Source of the DNA: Rugalucina vietnamica
Lineage: Eukaryota; Mollusca; Bivalvia; Lucinida; Lucinidae
NCBI GenBank assembly: GCA_964017185.1
Contig: OZ024874.1
Coordinates: 50,744,856 to 50,808,855 of the forward strand
Reading direction: 5' to 3'
DNA: 64,000 nt
The position numbers and the translations under genes were made by a program. Below are positions 61,473 through 64,000 of this stretch, piece by piece. The notes under the pieces are model-generated. The model saw only the letters and a list, made by a program, of their open reading frames with translations. It searched no databases and was not told where the DNA came from. Positions within the stretch are counted from its first letter, which is position 1. Every line of letters starts with the position of its first letter.

Positions 61473-64000
61473 GTAAGAGGACTTTTTTTATTTTCCCTTA
61501 TCTACACATATCTTTAAATTGTTCCGTGTCAAAGACCGTCATATTCATACTAAATAGTCTGTAACTCAAAGCACTTAAAGCACGCCAACCAACATATGAT
61601 CGAAAACGATTTTAATTCAGCAATAGCCATAAAAAACCTGTAGCCAAGAAAGCTTAGTATAATGATCAGACATTAAATTTTTAGAATGTCACACCCTTTT
61701 GGCAGTTCGCCTTTATTAGGACATTGTGAATATTTGTCACCAACAAGACAGGCATATGTACCAGCCGCGCTGAGCCGGGTATCGAGGCCGCAACCTGTTG
61801 ATTGCTTAAGCGATTACGCTATCAATTACACTACCTCGGCCGGTTGAGAGCGTTGGCAGATGAGAAACGCGTTATTTATCCCCCCCTTTTCTTTTTATAT
61901 ATATTTGAAAAGTATGGACATTACTCGAGCGATAATTATACGTGCATGCAAACAGATTAAAGTCACCAAACGTTTTGTTTTCAGTCCTGCAACCCATATT
62001 CGGCGACCTCAAAACGGTCTGTTTTGACACCAGTGGCCCTTGTCAACGGATTGAAATGCTTGAATGTGCCGATGGCTCTACCATTCACATCAACGGAGTT
62101 CGTGGCTGGTTTCGATCGAATGGTTGCCAGACAACTAATTGCCAACTACCCACGAACACCACGTGTTGCAGTTTCCATAGTGATGACATTCGCCTTGAAA
62201 CTCTACATAGGTCATCTGACAACGATGTAATATCACAACAGTGCTCATCGCAGACCAAATGCTTTCCGTTTGATGGGCTTGAAGAAAGAAACCGTTCTGA
62301 AAGTGGACTTGTCTATATTACAGTAGACTATGAGTGTAAAGGTAAGAATTTTTGTTTGGATTATCATTTAGCGTCCCAGTCAACAGTCATGGTCATGTTG
62401 GGACGTTGACTCCATTTTATGAGACTTCTACCCAATATTCAGATGTCATGACACCCAATATGTGTTTGATAAAATAACCACCAAAGTAAACCAAAAATGA
62501 TTATCGGTATGGATTATTCGACTTGAAACACTTTTCCTGGGCAGGCTCAGACTTTCTGAGCGGTTAACCAGTAATCAGATGGTCAGTCTGTTTTCTTTAT
62601 TTCAAATATGGTTAAGATTCCACCATCTTTTCGGTAGCAATACATTGAAAGCAGTCAAACACTGCCTGGTCTTAGACTTATCTTTACATATGTTACTTTT
62701 TGTTCTCTTAAATAGCATTATCTTGGTATATATCAATATCTTTGTATACATAAATTATTATGATTTATCCAGATATATCGATAAATAATTAACTTTCACC
62801 TCTAAATCGTTTGAATATTTAATCATTTTCTTAAATTACCATCAAATTACAAATTAAGGTAATCCATACCCCTCGTTTATTGTACCTATTATTTGCAATA
62901 TAACATATTTTGAATGTTATGTTCACCCGACAATAACACGATCATACAGGAGGGCTTTCTGAGCCATTATCTCTAAGTCTTAGCTAGATACATCGAGAAC
63001 ATGATCACAATGAATGGACAGATCCATGATTGATTCTTCATTTTAATTGACGGGTCTTCGTTGTTATATAGAGGAAAATTTCGCCGTTCTTTACTCAAAT
63101 GCTGAATTACTATATGTCCCTCTAGTTTACATTCAATGAGTAATTCAGACAGCAACAGCATCAGCAACACCACCAGTAACCAAACTGAAATTAGACAAAG
63201 AAGCTAGAGCGGTAATTCTAATTGAAAATAGAACACATTTCCAGCTTATTTTTATCTGAGGATTATCCATCTTTTATAATGTTCACGCTATTTGCTACGG
63301 GCATGTTATCATTATGCAATGTTCTTTCCATTGCAGCCAGTTCGTCAATCAACATCGTGGTCATTGTTGTTCCTATCGCAGTGGTTGTTGGGGTTATTGT
63401 GACGATTATCATTATTTACCTCACCAAAAGGTATGTTTGACTACTGATTTTATCGACAACTTGAATGATAAAACCAATAACTCAAATAGAATTTGGCACC
63501 GTGGCTTAAAATCTTTTTAATAAAGATTCACAGTATTTTTTCTTATGTTTGTTCGATTCAGGTAATTGAGATAAAGCTGTACGACCACAATGCTGTCTCA
63601 GTGACTACCGCTTTGGAAATAGACTATCTATCAAACGCATCTTTTGACAAAATCTCTAATAGATCTGTTACGATTTTGCGCCTGTTTACATGCTAAACCA
63701 CAAAGAAGAGCCATAGAAATATTTTCTAAATATATAAGGATGCTATGTCCCTTTCAATGTTTTCTCCCAATGAGTAAAACATTCGTTATATTAATTTCAG
63801 ACGGGATAGGGCAAAGGCCAAACGAAATGCAGGAAACGGAAACGCTTCATGCAAACCATTTACGAACGATTCCGACGGCCATAGCAAAGTTAAAGACCCA
63901 TCGAACCTTTTCTCCATCTCTTCGAAGGGAAATTCGAATTTAAAAGGAAAACATAAAGACAAATCTGCACTTCAGAGCGAGGATTTTGATGAAGCAAGAT
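61442..64000 (+). CDS. Single-pass membrane protein with SUEL-lectin-like ectodomain (partial)
   Basis: Four exons join in phase: 61442-61472, 61985-62341, 63337-63430 and 63801 to beyond the window end. The product starts with a signal peptide (MLAYAILIIAV...). An ectodomain of about 110 residues with ten Cys follows, including LECADGSTIHI, VRGWFR, a CxxxxxC pair and a final VYITVDYEC. This pattern resembles SUEL-type (rhamnose/galactose-binding lectin) domains, but the match is by eye and distant. A hydrophobic helix (INIVVIVVPIAVVVGVIVTI) and a basic cytoplasmic tail (RRDRAKAKRN, then Ser/Lys-rich) follow. A type I membrane receptor or adhesion role is an inference. The C-terminus is beyond the window, and an extra exon in the 1 kb intron 2 is possible. 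Confidence 0.65.
61742..61850 (-). repeat. tRNA-like SINE remnant in intron 1 of the membrane-protein gene
   Basis: The minus strand has GCCGAGGTAGTGTAATTGAT and a box-B-like GCGGCCTCGATACCCGGC. The flanking body is not recognisable and no tail is seen. Confidence 0.45.
61985..62341 (+). CDS. Membrane protein exon 2 (Cys-rich ectodomain)
   Basis: The acceptor TTTTGTTTTCAG ends at 61984. 119 codons with paired cysteines and N-glycosylation sequons (NTT, NRS). The donor gtaaga starts at 62342, phase 1. Confidence 0.75.
62342..63336 (+). other. Intron 2 of the membrane-protein gene
   Basis: AT-rich. A SINE-tail phrase (TTAGCGTCCCAGTCAACAGT ... ATGTTGGGACGTT) lies at 62367-62407. No extra exon is convincing. 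The ORF at 62579-62788 is AT-rich chance sequence. Confidence 0.5.
63337..63430 (+). CDS. Membrane protein exon 3 (transmembrane helix)
   Basis: The acceptor TTTCCATTGCAG ends at 63336. The exon encodes about 23 hydrophobic residues between ASSS and YLTKR. The donor gtatgt starts at 63431, phase 2. Its phases match exons 2 and 4. Confidence 0.75.
63801..64000 (+). CDS. Membrane protein exon 4 (cytoplasmic tail, incomplete)
   Basis: The acceptor TTAATTTCAG ends at 63800. In phase with exon 3 the frame is open to the end of the window and encodes a basic, Ser/Asn/Lys-rich tail (RRDRAKAKRNAGNGNAS, HSKVKDPSNLFS). Confidence 0.65.

Overview
This window is animal nuclear DNA and most resembles a bivalve mollusc genome. 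That is an inference from the mix of transposon families, tRNA-derived SINEs and intron-rich genes, and no species can be named. There are no operons, ribosome-binding sites or CRISPR arrays. Most of the 64 kb is transposable-element debris at many stages of decay, with one well-preserved host gene in the middle.

Host genes. (1) PNISR, a serine/arginine-rich, PNN-interacting nuclear-speckle protein, lies at 23362-34586 (+). I reconstruct 11 coding exons, all with GT-AG junctions and consistent phase, giving about 856 residues. (2) A gene entering the right end, 61442 to beyond 64000 (+), encodes a signal peptide, a Cys-rich SUEL-lectin-like ectodomain, one transmembrane helix and a cytoplasmic tail. 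(3) A 67-residue MYND zinc-finger ORF lies at 3759-3962 (-), with its start codon inside a long palindrome. (4) A carboxylesterase type-B N-terminal piece lies at 56719-56988 (-) and looks truncated.

Layout. 1-7 kb: purine-rich minisatellite with inverted ends, a tandem duplication, the MYND ORF, a miniature LTR element and SINEs. 7-13.4 kb: LINE fragments, a tetranucleotide array, a TIR element and a decayed PHD-finger/endonuclease/RT LINE. 13.4-22.4 kb: SINEs, palindromic MITEs and a 2.6 kb Harbinger-like element with TTA target duplications. 23.3-35.2 kb: PNISR, whose introns hold six copies of one palindromic MITE and a ~450 bp tandem satellite. 35-42 kb: nested TIR elements. 42.3-56.6 kb: a minus-strand Ty3/gypsy-type LTR element whose integrase lies before its reverse transcriptase (Gmr1-like order), split by a ~6.6 kb block. 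56.6-61.4 kb: nested duplications, a hairpin MITE, a Penelope-like RT fragment and a GC-rich TIR element. 61.4-64 kb: the membrane-protein gene.

The most interesting observations are: the palindromic MITE sitting just upstream of four PNISR 3' splice sites in one orientation; the inverted domain order of the gypsy-type element; the Harbinger-like element with degenerate foldback ends; a TRIM-like element with PBS and PPT; the palindrome that supplies the MYND start context; and the membrane lectin-like gene.
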